This document shows, piece by piece, positions 25,814 to 33,735 of a stretch of 64,000 nt of DNA. The DNA lies in contig JAWUWD010000016.1 of assembly GCA_034112085.1 (NCBI GenBank), forward strand, positions 1 through 64,000. Reading direction: 5' to 3'. Both the position numbers and the translations under genes were made by a program. A model generated the notes under the pieces. That model was not told the DNA's origin and ran no database searches. It saw only the letters and a list, made by a program, of their open reading frames with translations. The first letter of the stretch is position 1; every line of letters begins with the position of its first letter. The DNA is from JAWUWD01 sp034112085. GTDB lineage: Bacteria; Bacteroidota; Bacteroidia; Cytophagales; Cyclobacteriaceae.

Positions 25814-28585
25814 ATGCACATGATCAAACGTCTACTATCTCTTCTTATTTTCCTCACCCTTAGTTTATCTACTTATGCAAGTCATATAGTCGGTGGTGAA
25901 TTCGAACTGCTGCATATTTCTGGCACTTCCTATCAGCTAAATTTGATTCTGTATTTTGATGTCATTAATGGAAATCCAGGGGCTCAAGACGGGAATGCGC
26001 TAACCCGAATATTCAGAAAGTCAGACAACACCCCCATGTTCGATGTAAACATTCCATTTATATCTCAAACTCGGGTAGAATATTTTCAGCCAATATGTTC
26101 AAGTGGAGAGGTCATAACAGATCGATTACTCTATTCCACAACTATAAATCTACCTGCAGAAAATTTCAATGATCCAGAAGGGTATTACATATCATGGGAA
26201 AGATGTTGTAGAAACTATACTATCAATAATATATTTAGTGATGATCCTGCTAATGCAGGAGGTATACATGCAGGACAAACATTTTATTTGGAATTTCCTC
26301 CAGTTGTTGATGAAAATGGTGATGAGTTTATCAATTCTTCACCGCAATTATTCCCTCCACTTAACGACTTTGCCTGCCCTAACCGTACATATTGGGTCGA
26401 TTTTGCAGGAACAGACGTAGATGGCGATTCACTATCCTACACACTGGTCACTCCTTTGAGTACGTTCAATCCTGTTGCACTCCCTGTAGATGGACCAGGT
26501 GCTGGACCATACAACACAGTCACTTGGAGAGAAGACCTCGGGTTTGGTGTCAACAACATCATGAATGGTGATCCTGATTTGGAAATTAGCCCAAAAGGAT
26601 TTTTAACTGTCACACCTACCCAAGAAGGGTTATTTGTATTTGCAGTGAAATGCCAAGAATTTCGTAATGGAGTGAAAATAGGTGAGCTTATTCGAGACTT
26701 TCAGATGCTTGTACTAGATGGATGTCCCATAGCTGATCCACCTGTTGTGAGAGGTAAGTCAATCTCAGAAGGATCATATTCGAATGCAAATTTCATAGAA
26801 AGAACTTTTCAAAATACTACAAGCGATGCAGCACGATGCATTGACATTCAAATATCAGATCTGGATGCTAATAAAATTGAATATGGATTTGAAGAGAATA
26901 TATCTTTCAAAGTTATAGCACTTAACTTTGACCCAACAGACGATGAATTAGCTGTAATTCTCCCGAGTAAAACCGAAGCAAAATTAACAATGACCACCCC
27001 AGAGAAGTTTCAAATTTGTTTCCCTGAATGTCCTTTTATTGACCCTCAGGAGAGCGACTTCTTCGATATTGGAGTTGTTGCTTTTGATGATGCATGTACA
27101 TTACCATTATCAGACACCTTAACTATTCGCGTTAGAGTAATTCCTCCTACGAATAATCCTCCCGTAATCCTATCTTCTGGAAACGATGTCCCAGCTTTAG
27201 TAAGAACTGAGGTACAAGGAGCTGGGAAAAGCTTATCTATACCTCTTCAAGGTAAAGATATTGATGGTCACAATATGATGATGCAGATCAATACGGTTGA
27301 AGAATTTGATTTGGCTAAAGCTGGTATGAACTTCAGCTATTTCCCTACGGGCGAATTTGAAAGTGGCCCTATCAATACCACCTTTACATGGAATCTTGAT
27401 TGTAATGATTCAGGTCTTGACTTTAGTGAAGGATTGACAGTAAGTCCAGATGGTGCTGAAGTTGTAAAGCAATATAAGTTTGAAATATTACTCGAAGATG
27501 AAGATGATTGTGATTATTCTAGAGAGGATAAGCTGGAAATGGAACTGAATATAAAGTTCCCTGATGAGTTTGAACCCAACGTATACCAAGTCGGACAAAG
27601 CAAGTTATTAGAATCACTTAGAAACGAAGCTAATCTAGGAACTATAATCAACTTGGATATTGAAGCAAAAGATGGTGGGACTGACACAGACAATGTAAGT
27701 TTGACAGCAATTGGTAGTAATTTCAACTTGGAAGATTATGGAGCTACTTTTGAAGATAAAACAAATCAGGCTGGTACAATTACCACCCCCTTCACTTGGT
27801 CACTCGATTGTGATAAATTCAAATTAAATGAAATCGACTCTTTCAGAGTGTTCTTCATTACTCAAGACATTGATGCTTGTAATCTTTCCAATAAAGACAC
27901 GCTAACAATAGACTTCGTTATTGACACCTTAGTGAATCTATCTCCCTACTTGGAATTTATTTCACCCATGGTTGCTAACAATAAAGTCACTACTGACATC
28001 CGAGAAGAGGTTTCCATTAATGTTCTTGGAATAGATCCTGATTTAGATTCAACTTTCTTAGAATTGCTAGCTGTCGATGGTGATAAAAAAATAAGTGATT
28101 TTGAATTCGAGCCAGCCAAAGGTCTTGGATCTGTAAGCTCTACATTGACTTGGACACCTGATTGTGAAAACTTAAATAAATTGGAACCAGGAAACTATCG
28201 ATTCACTTTCTTACTTACCGATGGTCGTTGCCCAAACCCCGCCACAGATACTTTATCACTGGATGTCGAAGTAAATGACATTTTCAATGATCCTCAACTT
28301 TTCATTCCTCCAAATGTATTTACCCCTGATAATGGAGATGATAAAAATCCTTACTTTGGAATGTACAAAATAGTTGATGGACAAGAAGTTACCATATTAC
28401 CTATTGACAACTGCGAAGGGGTCTTCCAGAATATCACTATTGTCAACCGATGGGGTAAAGAAGTTTATAAAAGTATTGATCGAGATTTTAGGTGGTTAGG
28501 AGAAGGTGAGGCCGCAGGTGTATATTTCTATCAAATCAAGTTTTCACATACAACATTTAAAGGCACCGTATCTATTCTGTTTTAG
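25814..28585 (+). CDS. Large secreted protein with gliding-motility C-terminal domain
   Basis: 923 residues from the ATG at 25814 (a TTG two codons earlier is open). Signal peptide ~1-23 ends STYA-SHIVGGEF. The last ~95 residues (from PPNVFTPDNGDDKNPYF to KGTVSILF, with VNRWGKEVYKS) are the gliding-motility-associated C-terminal domain, the type B sorting signal of type IX secretion. Three repeated Ig-like modules carry a (F/L)TW-x2-DC motif at residues ~524, 660 and 778. Probably a cell-surface adhesin or sheath-like protein. Its stop overlaps the next gene's stop by 4 bp. Confidence 0.93.
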   Translation: MHMIKRLLSLLIFLTLSLSTYASHIVGGEFELLHISGTSYQLNLILYFDVINGNPGAQDGNALTRIFRKSDNTPMFDVNIPFISQTRVEYFQPICSSGEVITDRLLYSTTINLPAENFNDPEGYYISWERCCRNYTINNIFSDDPANAGGIHAGQTFYLEFPPVVDENGDEFINSSPQLFPPLNDFACPNRTYWVDFAGTDVDGDSLSYTLVTPLSTFNPVALPVDGPGAGPYNTVTWREDLGFGVNNIMNGDPDLEISPKGFLTVTPTQEGLFVFAVKCQEFRNGVKIGELIRDFQMLVLDGCPIADPPVVRGKSISEGSYSNANFIERTFQNTTSDAARCIDIQISDLDANKIEYGFEENISFKVIALNFDPTDDELAVILPSKTEAKLTMTTPEKFQICFPECPFIDPQESDFFDIGVVAFDDACTLPLSDTLTIRVRVIPPTNNPPVILSSGNDVPALVRTEVQGAGKSLSIPLQGKDIDGHNMMMQINTVEEFDLAKAGMNFSYFPTGEFESGPINTTFTWNLDCNDSGLDFSEGLTVSPDGAEVVKQYKFEILLEDEDDCDYSREDKLEMELNIKFPDEFEPNVYQVGQSKLLESLRNEANLGTIINLDIEAKDGGTDTDNVSLTAIGSNFNLEDYGATFEDKTNQAGTITTPFTWSLDCDKFKLNEIDSFRVFFITQDIDACNLSNKDTLTIDFVIDTLVNLSPYLEFISPMVANNKVTTDIREEVSINVLGIDPDLDSTFLELLAVDGDKKISDFEFEPAKGLGSVSSTLTWTPDCENLNKLEPGNYRFTFLLTDGRCPNPATDTLSLDVEVNDIFNDPQLFIPPNVFTPDNGDDKNPYFGMYKIVDGQEVTILPIDNCEGVFQNITIVNRWGKEVYKSIDRDFRWLGEGEAAGVYFYQIKFSHTTFKGTVSILF

Positions 28586-29322
28586 AAATAGAGTGGTTTT
28601 ACATACTTACTTTTCACATAACCAGTTCGGTTATCCCATTCTACTTGAATCCAAATATCTTCGTGACCAAGTATTTTGACCTTATGCCCAGCAGTAGTTA
28701 CATCCAATACATCAGCACTAGCTGAGGGTGCACTCATAATGTAGGTATGTTGTTTAGTCAAAATGCCTTGATCATAATCTCTGCCAAAATTAATCATCAG
28801 TAGTAGCAATAAAGAGAACAGAGCTATTATAGCAGCTCCAAAATATGCGCTTTCTTTGATAACAATGCGTTTATACAATAGCCAGCAGAAAACTGTAAAA
28901 ATCAATACTGAAATTACCAGTAAAATGGAATAATAGTTTTTGTGGTAAATGTTTAAAAACCAATCTTCCTGCTCATAGTCATAACCCTTTAGATTATTTT
29001 CATTAGCCAGTTCTTCCATTTTGACAAATACTCGCTCATTGGTAGTCTGCAAGTAGTAACTGTTGAGATAGAATAGTGCACCGCTCTCATCCCCTAGTCC
29101 TTCTCGTATATACGCCATCTTCAACAGCATAGCAGGTGAAGCATGTTCTCCTGATTCATAAATAGCTTTATAAATATCAAAAGATTCTGTAAATTTATTC
29201 TCTTCAAAGAGGGAATCTGCCACTCCAATATCTCTCAGAAAAGCTTGTCCATAGGATGAACTTAATGACGAGAATACTAAAATTAAAAAAAGTGGAATTA
29301 TTTTATTTTGATTGTTTTGCAT
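28582..29322 (-). CDS. TPR/SH3-domain membrane protein
   Basis: 246 residues. Signal peptide (1-25), then TPR-like helices (FEENKFTESFDIYKAIYESG), two transmembrane helices (around 130-150 and 163-183) and a C-terminal bacterial SH3 domain (APSASADVLDVTTAGHKVKI, ending TGYVKSKYVKPLYF). The layout resembles the BatE-like parts of Bacteroidetes aerotolerance operons, but no bat genes are adjacent. It probably binds peptidoglycan or protein partners at the inner membrane. Function unproven. Confidence 0.8.
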   Translation of the reverse strand: MQNNQNKIIPLFLILVFSSLSSSYGQAFLRDIGVADSLFEENKFTESFDIYKAIYESGEHASPAMLLKMAYIREGLGDESGALFYLNSYYLQTTNERVFVKMEELANENNLKGYDYEQEDWFLNIYHKNYYSILLVISVLIFTVFCWLLYKRIVIKESAYFGAAIIALFSLLLLLMINFGRDYDQGILTKQHTYIMSAPSASADVLDVTTAGHKVKILGHEDIWIQVEWDNRTGYVKSKYVKPLYF

Positions 29323-29346
29323 TTTAAAATATAGCGTTTACATTTG
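29317..29346 (+). promoter_or_regulatory. Promoter of tRNA-Lys: TTG-N19-TACATTTG
   Basis: TTG at 29317-29319 and TACATTTG at 29339-29346 are separated by 19 bp, which is the Bacteroidetes primary sigma consensus (TTG - 19 - TAnnTTTG). The tRNA begins 59 bp downstream, as expected for a short leader. It overlaps the start of the divergent TPR/SH3 gene. Confidence 0.75.
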
Positions 29347-29404
29347 CACTCGCAATTAAGGAAAAGGAGTAATTATTTGCAAACTTTCTTTATGCAAACG
29401 GTAA

Positions 29405-29477
29405 GATTCGGTAGCTCAGCTGGTAGAGCATCTCCCTTTTAAGGAGAGGGTCCTGGGTTCGCGCCCCAGCCGAATCA
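29405..29477 (+). tRNA. tRNA-Lys (anticodon TTT)
   Basis: A 73-nt cloverleaf folds cleanly: acceptor arms GATTCGG/CCGAATC, D arm, anticodon stem TCTCC/GGAGA around loop CTTTTAA (anticodon TTT at 29438-29440), and T arm CTGGG-TTCGCGC-CCCAG, then discriminator A. No CCA is encoded (CTT follows). It has its own promoter and terminator. Confidence 0.97.
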
Positions 29478-29481
29478 CTTT

Positions 29482-29514
29482 AAAGTCATCCATATGAAAT
29501 GGATGGCTTTTTTT
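29482..29514 (+). terminator. Terminator of tRNA-Lys
   Basis: AAAGTCATCCAT and ATGGATGGCTTT pair (with one G-U) across a short loop, followed by a run of seven T at 29508-29514. It ends the tRNA transcript 4 bp after the tRNA. Confidence 0.85.
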
Positions 29515-29632
29515 ATGTCTTAACATTGCTTTTTCTGTACTCAAAAACTCTTTAGTCAATCCTGTTAAACGCCAAAAGAGATTTGCACTTAACATAATCA
29601 ATTCGTTCTTTTACTGAAAGCAAAATTCATCT

Positions 29633-30370
29633 ATGAAAATATTAGGAATTATTCCTTCTAGGTACGCATCTACACGATTTCCGGGTAAGTCTCTCGCAGA
29701 CATTGCTGGTAAAAGCATGGTACAACGCGTTATGGAACAAGTTCTGAAAAGCACTTTGATTACAGATGTAATAGTGGCAACTGATGATCAACGCATTTAT
29801 GAACATGTAAATGATTTTGGCGGTAAAGCCTGCATGACCAAAGCAAATCACGAGAGTGGTACAGACAGGTGTTTTGAAGTGCTACAAGCTCAAGATGATC
29901 AATATGACTATGTGATCAATATTCAAGGTGACGAGCCATTCATACAGCCAGAACAGATAGATCTTCTGGCTAGCCTCCTTGACGAGGAAGTACAACTAGC
30001 CACGCTAATAAAACCGATAGAGCAATATGATCAAATATTCGATCCTAATGTGGTGAAAGCTGTGAAAAACACTAAAGATGAAGCCATCTATTTCAGCAGA
30101 AACTCCATACCATTCCAGAGAAATGAATCAGAGAGTGACTGGCTGAAAAACCACACTTACTACAAGCATATTGGGATTTATGCATATAGAACTGATATTC
30201 TTGAACAAATCACTCAATTACCAATTTCACCGCTAGAGAAAGTAGAATCGTTAGAACAACTTCGGTGGATTGAAAATGGATATAAAATCAAAACTGCCAT
30301 CACCCACCACGAAAGTATTGGTATAGATACTCCTGATGATTTGAGAAAAGCCTTAGAACACATGAAATAG
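29633..30370 (+). CDS. kdsB: 3-deoxy-manno-octulosonate cytidylyltransferase
   Basis: 245-residue enzyme that activates KDO with CTP for LPS core synthesis. The N-terminal GIIPSRYASTRFPGKSLADI and the middle VINIQGDEPFIQPEQ are diagnostic. Length is normal. It fits the presence of waaA (KDO transferase) at 49.6 kb and the LptD-like protein, so the organism makes a KDO-containing LPS. Monocistronic: a terminator lies upstream and a 400-bp gap follows. Confidence 0.96.
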   Translation: MKILGIIPSRYASTRFPGKSLADIAGKSMVQRVMEQVLKSTLITDVIVATDDQRIYEHVNDFGGKACMTKANHESGTDRCFEVLQAQDDQYDYVINIQGDEPFIQPEQIDLLASLLDEEVQLATLIKPIEQYDQIFDPNVVKAVKNTKDEAIYFSRNSIPFQRNESESDWLKNHTYYKHIGIYAYRTDILEQITQLPISPLEKVESLEQLRWIENGYKIKTAITHHESIGIDTPDDLRKALEHMK

Positions 30371-30412
30371 TCAGAACATTTTCACTCAATACTAAATAGT
30401 AAAGCAGAATAG

Positions 30413-30621
30413 TCCATTAAAAGCCAACTTAGTCTCAGTTATCAAAGTGGATATTATAAAGAAGCGTTCAAATATTACCCCAAACGTGCATCTGCCCATA
30501 TCAACTATAATACCGCAACAACCTAATCATAGGTCTAAATACGCCAACCGATAACAATAGAGTAATAAATTTCCCAATAATTGCTCAACTTAATAATCAT
30601 GAAAAAGATAATTATGCTTGA
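30413..30621 (+). pseudogene. Possible decayed TPR-like coding remnant
   Basis: In the gap after kdsB one frame reads SLSYQSGYYKEAFKYYPKRA and SAHINYNTATT before a stop, and the next frame continues NLIIGLNTPTDNNRVINFP, then IIAQLNNHEKDNYA. The first part looks like a TPR unit (Y-x2-G-x2-x2-EA-x-KYY). Together this suggests a frameshifted, degraded gene. It could be chance in AT-rich DNA. Confidence 0.3.
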
Positions 30622-30705
30622 AAGATAAGAAGCAGTGATCCACAACTAGCAAGCTGAAATTTACTTTTACAGGCTTGCATCTTGTAGTATATCAGATAAT
30701 TATAT

Positions 30706-30748
30706 TTTGTCTAACTTTTATTTGTTTTAGTTAAACAAAATATTTTAC
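30706..30748 (+). promoter_or_regulatory. Candidate operator before the ECF sigma gene
   Basis: TTTGTCTAAC starts at 30706 and GTTAAACAAAATATT at 30730, 24 bp apart, the same arrangement and nearly the same bases as at 16210-16248 upstream of the SDR-photolyase block. The two half-sites are near reverse complements. Between them, TTTGTTTTAGTTAAACAAA also forms a near palindrome. The second half-site lies 38 bp before the ATG at 30777. Confidence 0.65.
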
Positions 30749-30776
30749 TTGCCGTTATAAAGAAAAACAAATCACC

Positions 30777-31289
30777 ATGACTGCACTAGAATTTAGCCAT
30801 CAGATAATTGGTCACGAATCAAGCTTAAGGTTATTTACAAAGAGATTCACTCAAGATGAAGAATACTCTAAAGATCTTGTGCAGGAGACCATATTAAAAG
30901 CACTAACCAACCGAAGTAAATTTAGGGAGCACATTAACCTCAAAGGATGGCTATTTACTATTTTGCGAAACACATTTATAAGTAATTATAGGAAAGGTAA
31001 ATCATTTCAAAAAGTGAATTCAGAAGCTGGTGATTTTTTGATTAGCAATGAAATTGATCTACACACATTCAATAAACCAGATAAATACACGGAATACCAA
31101 GAGCTATTGGCAATAGTGAAACGTCTACCTGAAAATCTCAAAAATCCATTCGAAATGCATTTCAAAGGTTATAAGTATGATGAAATAGCCGAGATGCTTC
31201 AAATTCCAATAGGTACTGTAAAAAACAGAATTTATCAAGCAAGAAAAACAGTACAGAGATTAACTCAAAACACTTTACATCGAGCATAG
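30777..31289 (+). CDS. RNA polymerase ECF-type sigma factor
   Basis: 170-residue sigma-70 family factor. Region 2 (VQETILKALTNRSKFRE, NLKGWLFTILRNTFISNYRK) and region 4 (FEMHFKGYKYDEIAEMLQIP, then GTVKNRIYQARKTV) are both complete, with no region 1 or 3, as in ECF sigma factors. No anti-sigma gene is adjacent. ECF factors of this size are found beside carotenoid genes in Bacteroidetes, and idi is the next gene here. It is preceded by the shared operator, so it may be switched on with the photolyase block. Confidence 0.92.
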   Translation: MTALEFSHQIIGHESSLRLFTKRFTQDEEYSKDLVQETILKALTNRSKFREHINLKGWLFTILRNTFISNYRKGKSFQKVNSEAGDFLISNEIDLHTFNKPDKYTEYQELLAIVKRLPENLKNPFEMHFKGYKYDEIAEMLQIPIGTVKNRIYQARKTVQRLTQNTLHRA

Positions 31290-31425
31290 ATTTATAGTCA
31301 TTGGCGTGAATTTTTCTGGCATATCCGTAGAATTCAGCTTGGCAGCCTAAGGTCATCAATTTACTTTCTATCAGAGAAGTAAAGCTCTCATGGCCGGAAA
31401 ATTATTTATCTCAAAATTACTGTGC

Positions 31426-31443
31426 CATGGACGCGGGTCCATG
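31426..31443 (+). terminator. Hairpin between the sigma gene and idi
   Basis: CATGGAC (31426-31432) and GTCCATG (31437-31443) form a perfect 7-bp stem with a GCGG loop, in the 250-bp gap between the sigma gene and idi. There is no strong U-run; TTT follows. The rest of the gap has no gene. Confidence 0.4.
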
Positions 31444-31539
31444 TTTGGAGTCAATTTTAGCCTGATTATCCCAATAGTTAAAAATATGCCATTATGGTAT
31501 TAACATTTGTTAACTATAAACTAAATTTGATTTGATCTT

Positions 31540-32073
31540 ATGGAAGAAGTCATATTAGTCGATATCGAAGATAATGCCATTGGACAAATGGAAAAACTGA
31601 AAGCACATGAAGAAGGCCATCTACATCGTGCATTTTCAATACTTATATTTAATAATCAAGGAGAAATTCTGCTGCAACAAAGAGCTCTAAGCAAATATCA
31701 TTCTGGAGGTCTTTGGACAAATACATGCTGTAGTCACCCTAGACCCAATGAAGTGGCTCTCGAAGCAGCCAATAGGCGATTAATGGAGGAAATGGGCTTC
31801 ACAACAGATTTAGAATTTGTGTTTAAATTTATTTATAAAGCTAAATTGGATCACGATCTAACTGAACATGAATTTGATCATGTGTTTACAGGAACGTTTA
31901 ATGATACTCCTAAAATAAACCTTGAAGAGGCGAACGATTGGAAATGGATGAACATGAAATCACTGAGTCAAGATATTCAAATCAACCCTGATCATTACAC
32001 TGTATGGTTCAAGGATATCATGAAAAATCAAGAACTCACAAAAAATATAGCATCACTACTAACAGCTAGTTAG
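31540..32073 (+). CDS. idi: Isopentenyl-diphosphate delta-isomerase (type 1)
   Basis: 177-residue Nudix-fold enzyme interconverting isopentenyl and dimethylallyl diphosphate. The catalytic Cys sits in GGLWTNTCCSHPRPNE, the Nudix-like helix is EAANRRLMEEMGF and the catalytic Glu is in DLTEHEFDHVF. Type 1 enzymes need metal and no flavin. With ispD at 56.4 kb this points to the MEP pathway, where an isomerase is not essential but raises flux to carotenoids, quinones or polyprenols. Its position behind the ECF gene suggests light or stress control. Confidence 0.96.
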   Translation: MEEVILVDIEDNAIGQMEKLKAHEEGHLHRAFSILIFNNQGEILLQQRALSKYHSGGLWTNTCCSHPRPNEVALEAANRRLMEEMGFTTDLEFVFKFIYKAKLDHDLTEHEFDHVFTGTFNDTPKINLEEANDWKWMNMKSLSQDIQINPDHYTVWFKDIMKNQELTKNIASLLTAS

Positions 32074-32591
32074 GATCAACCAATTTCTGCCAAAATCGGG
32101 GAGTAATTTCAAGACCCTGAAAGAAAAAATACCCTAAAGGGAGGGCAAACGTCATAAACGATCATCCAATGCTATATGCATGATCGCATTATTCCAAAAA
32201 TCGCTTTTGATACTTGTCTAGATGAAAGTCAATTAACTATCAATACCTCAGACTTAAACAACAAATCTAAGACTATCGCTAATACCCTGTTGTTTTGAAA
32301 GATAGAGATAGTATCAGCATTTTACAATCTTGTTTCTGGAAAAGTAGATTCCAATAATAGATAATATCAATCTTAATAATGCTTCACTAAAAAAGCCAGA
32401 AAAATCCTATTCATTGATCTCTTTGTGGTTCAGAATAATTAGTAATTAACTATATCACAGCTACAAATTTTGTTGACAAGAGTTATTCAGCGACATCCTA
32501 CCCCTGTCACTCTTGCGATGTTAACATCCTAAATACAGGGTTTTGAGTGAACGTTTCGCTATACTTGCATCCTAATTTGAGCAAGAGCGAT
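32074..32591. other. 518-bp gap without a confident gene
   Basis: A 41-codon frame at 32176-32301 (MHDRIIPKIAFDTCLDESQL...) is open but has no homology I recognise, so I do not call it. No clear terminator or promoter of known type was seen. With the 30.4 and 33.4 kb gaps this makes an unusually loose stretch around idi. Confidence 0.5.
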
Positions 32592-33296
32592 ATGAAGAAG
32601 ATAGACGTATGTATGAGTCCAGAACTCATACATCTGTATGACATAAAAGATAAAGTAGTCGTAGTTGTCGATGTACTAAGAGCAACAACATGTATGGTCA
32701 CTGCACTGGCTAATGGAGTAAGTAAAATCAGGACGTATGCTGATCTCAATGCTTGCCGAGGGATGAGAAGCAATGGCTATATAATAGCTGGCGAACGTGA
32801 TGGTAAAAAAGTAGAAGACTTTGATCTCGGAAATTCTCCACTTAACTATCTAGATGATGCCTATCTTGGTGAGAATCTAGCTATCACAACTACTAATGGA
32901 ACCTTAGCCATTGATAAATCCAAACATGCCAAAGAGGTCATCATTGGTGCATTGGTCAATTTGGATGCAGTTATAGAATATCTTGCATCTCAAGATCGAA
33001 ATGTCCTAATATTCTGTGCTGGCTGGAAAGGAAAAGTCAACATAGAAGATACGCTCTTTGCCGGAGCAGTAGTCAATAAACTCAAAAATGAGTTTGAGTC
33101 AGAATGCGATGCTCCAAGAATGGCCGAATTGGTTTATGAAAATTCGAAAGAGAATATTATCGAAAGTTTGAAAAATGCCTCACATGTTAAACGATTGAAT
33201 GCGTTTGATATAGAAGCTGATATTCAATTTTGTTTAACGCCTAACAAATACAATATAATACCAGTATTGAGGGGGCAAGACTTAGTCATAATGTAA
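32592..33296 (+). CDS. 2-phosphosulfolactate phosphatase (ComB) family protein
   Basis: 234 residues from the ATG at 32592 (the frame is open to 32547 but begins with a non-conserved stretch). VVVVDVLRATTCMVTALANG near the N-terminus, AGERDGKKVEDFDLGNSP, TTTNGTLAID and ILIFCAGWKGKVNIEDTLFA-like (here VLIFCAGWKGKVNIEDTLFA) match ComB phosphatases. In methanogens ComB acts in coenzyme M synthesis; in bacteria the true substrate is unproven and the product may feed sulfonolipid or sulfolactate metabolism, which is an inference. Confidence 0.9.
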   Translation: MKKIDVCMSPELIHLYDIKDKVVVVVDVLRATTCMVTALANGVSKIRTYADLNACRGMRSNGYIIAGERDGKKVEDFDLGNSPLNYLDDAYLGENLAITTTNGTLAIDKSKHAKEVIIGALVNLDAVIEYLASQDRNVLIFCAGWKGKVNIEDTLFAGAVVNKLKNEFESECDAPRMAELVYENSKENIIESLKNASHVKRLNAFDIEADIQFCLTPNKYNIIPVLRGQDLVIM

Positions 33297-33327
33297 TACA
33301 TTTATCAGCCAGATTACATGGGTAATA

Positions 33328-33367
33328 TTTAATACTTGTAGAGATATTAAGCTCTACAAGTATTAAA
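33328..33367. repeat. Perfect 16-bp inverted repeat after comB
   Basis: TTTAATACTTGTAGAG (33328-33343) and CTCTACAAGTATTAAA (33352-33367) are exact reverse complements with an 8-bp loop. It lies 32 bp after the ComB stop and may end transcription; no long U-run follows. The next 370 bp hold no gene I can support. Confidence 0.65.
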
Positions 33368-33638
33368 CTCACACGAAGTAGATTAAGAAATTAGAGGAGG
33401 CGATATACAGATCATAGAAATAGATCTAACCAATAAAACACTCAGAGTGGATACCTAATCTATTACAGATTTAGAATTTTCGATTGACTTTGACATCATT
33501 AACTTTGTCCGATAAATACATGTTAGATAGTGATGAAGTTGTGTCCTTAGCCTCTCTGAAAGGCGCCAAAAAGAATAATTCCAGTCGATATCTATTAGGA
33601 GACCAATCCTGGCAATATTTTAGTAACAATAGATACTG

Positions 33639-33669
33639 AAAAAAAGCCATGACTTCACGCCATGGCTTT
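33639..33669 (-). terminator. Terminator of the DUF547 gene
   Basis: AAAGCCATG and CATGGCTTT (33643-33651, 33661-33669) pair around a 9-nt loop. On the minus strand the stem is followed by a run of T (33645-33639), as expected for an intrinsic terminator downstream of the stop at 33736. Confidence 0.75.
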
Positions 33670-33735
33670 CCCCCTACTTTATCAACAACCAAAACTTATT
33701 ACATTCACATTGTCAACGCTAACAATTGTGAATTA

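Noticed and set aside
32176..32301. 41-codon plus-strand frame before the ComB gene
   Set aside because: No recognisable domain, signal peptide or promoter, and its length is easily reached by chance in AT-rich DNA.
33376..33485. Segment reading IIEIDLTNKTLRVDT that recalls LeuD or aldehyde oxidoreductase parts
   Set aside because: It is only about 15 residues before a stop and lacks other conserved blocks, so chance is more likely than a gene remnant.
33471..33692. 73-codon minus-strand frame downstream of the DUF547 gene
   Set aside because: It runs through the terminator stem of DUF547 and has no protein-like pattern.
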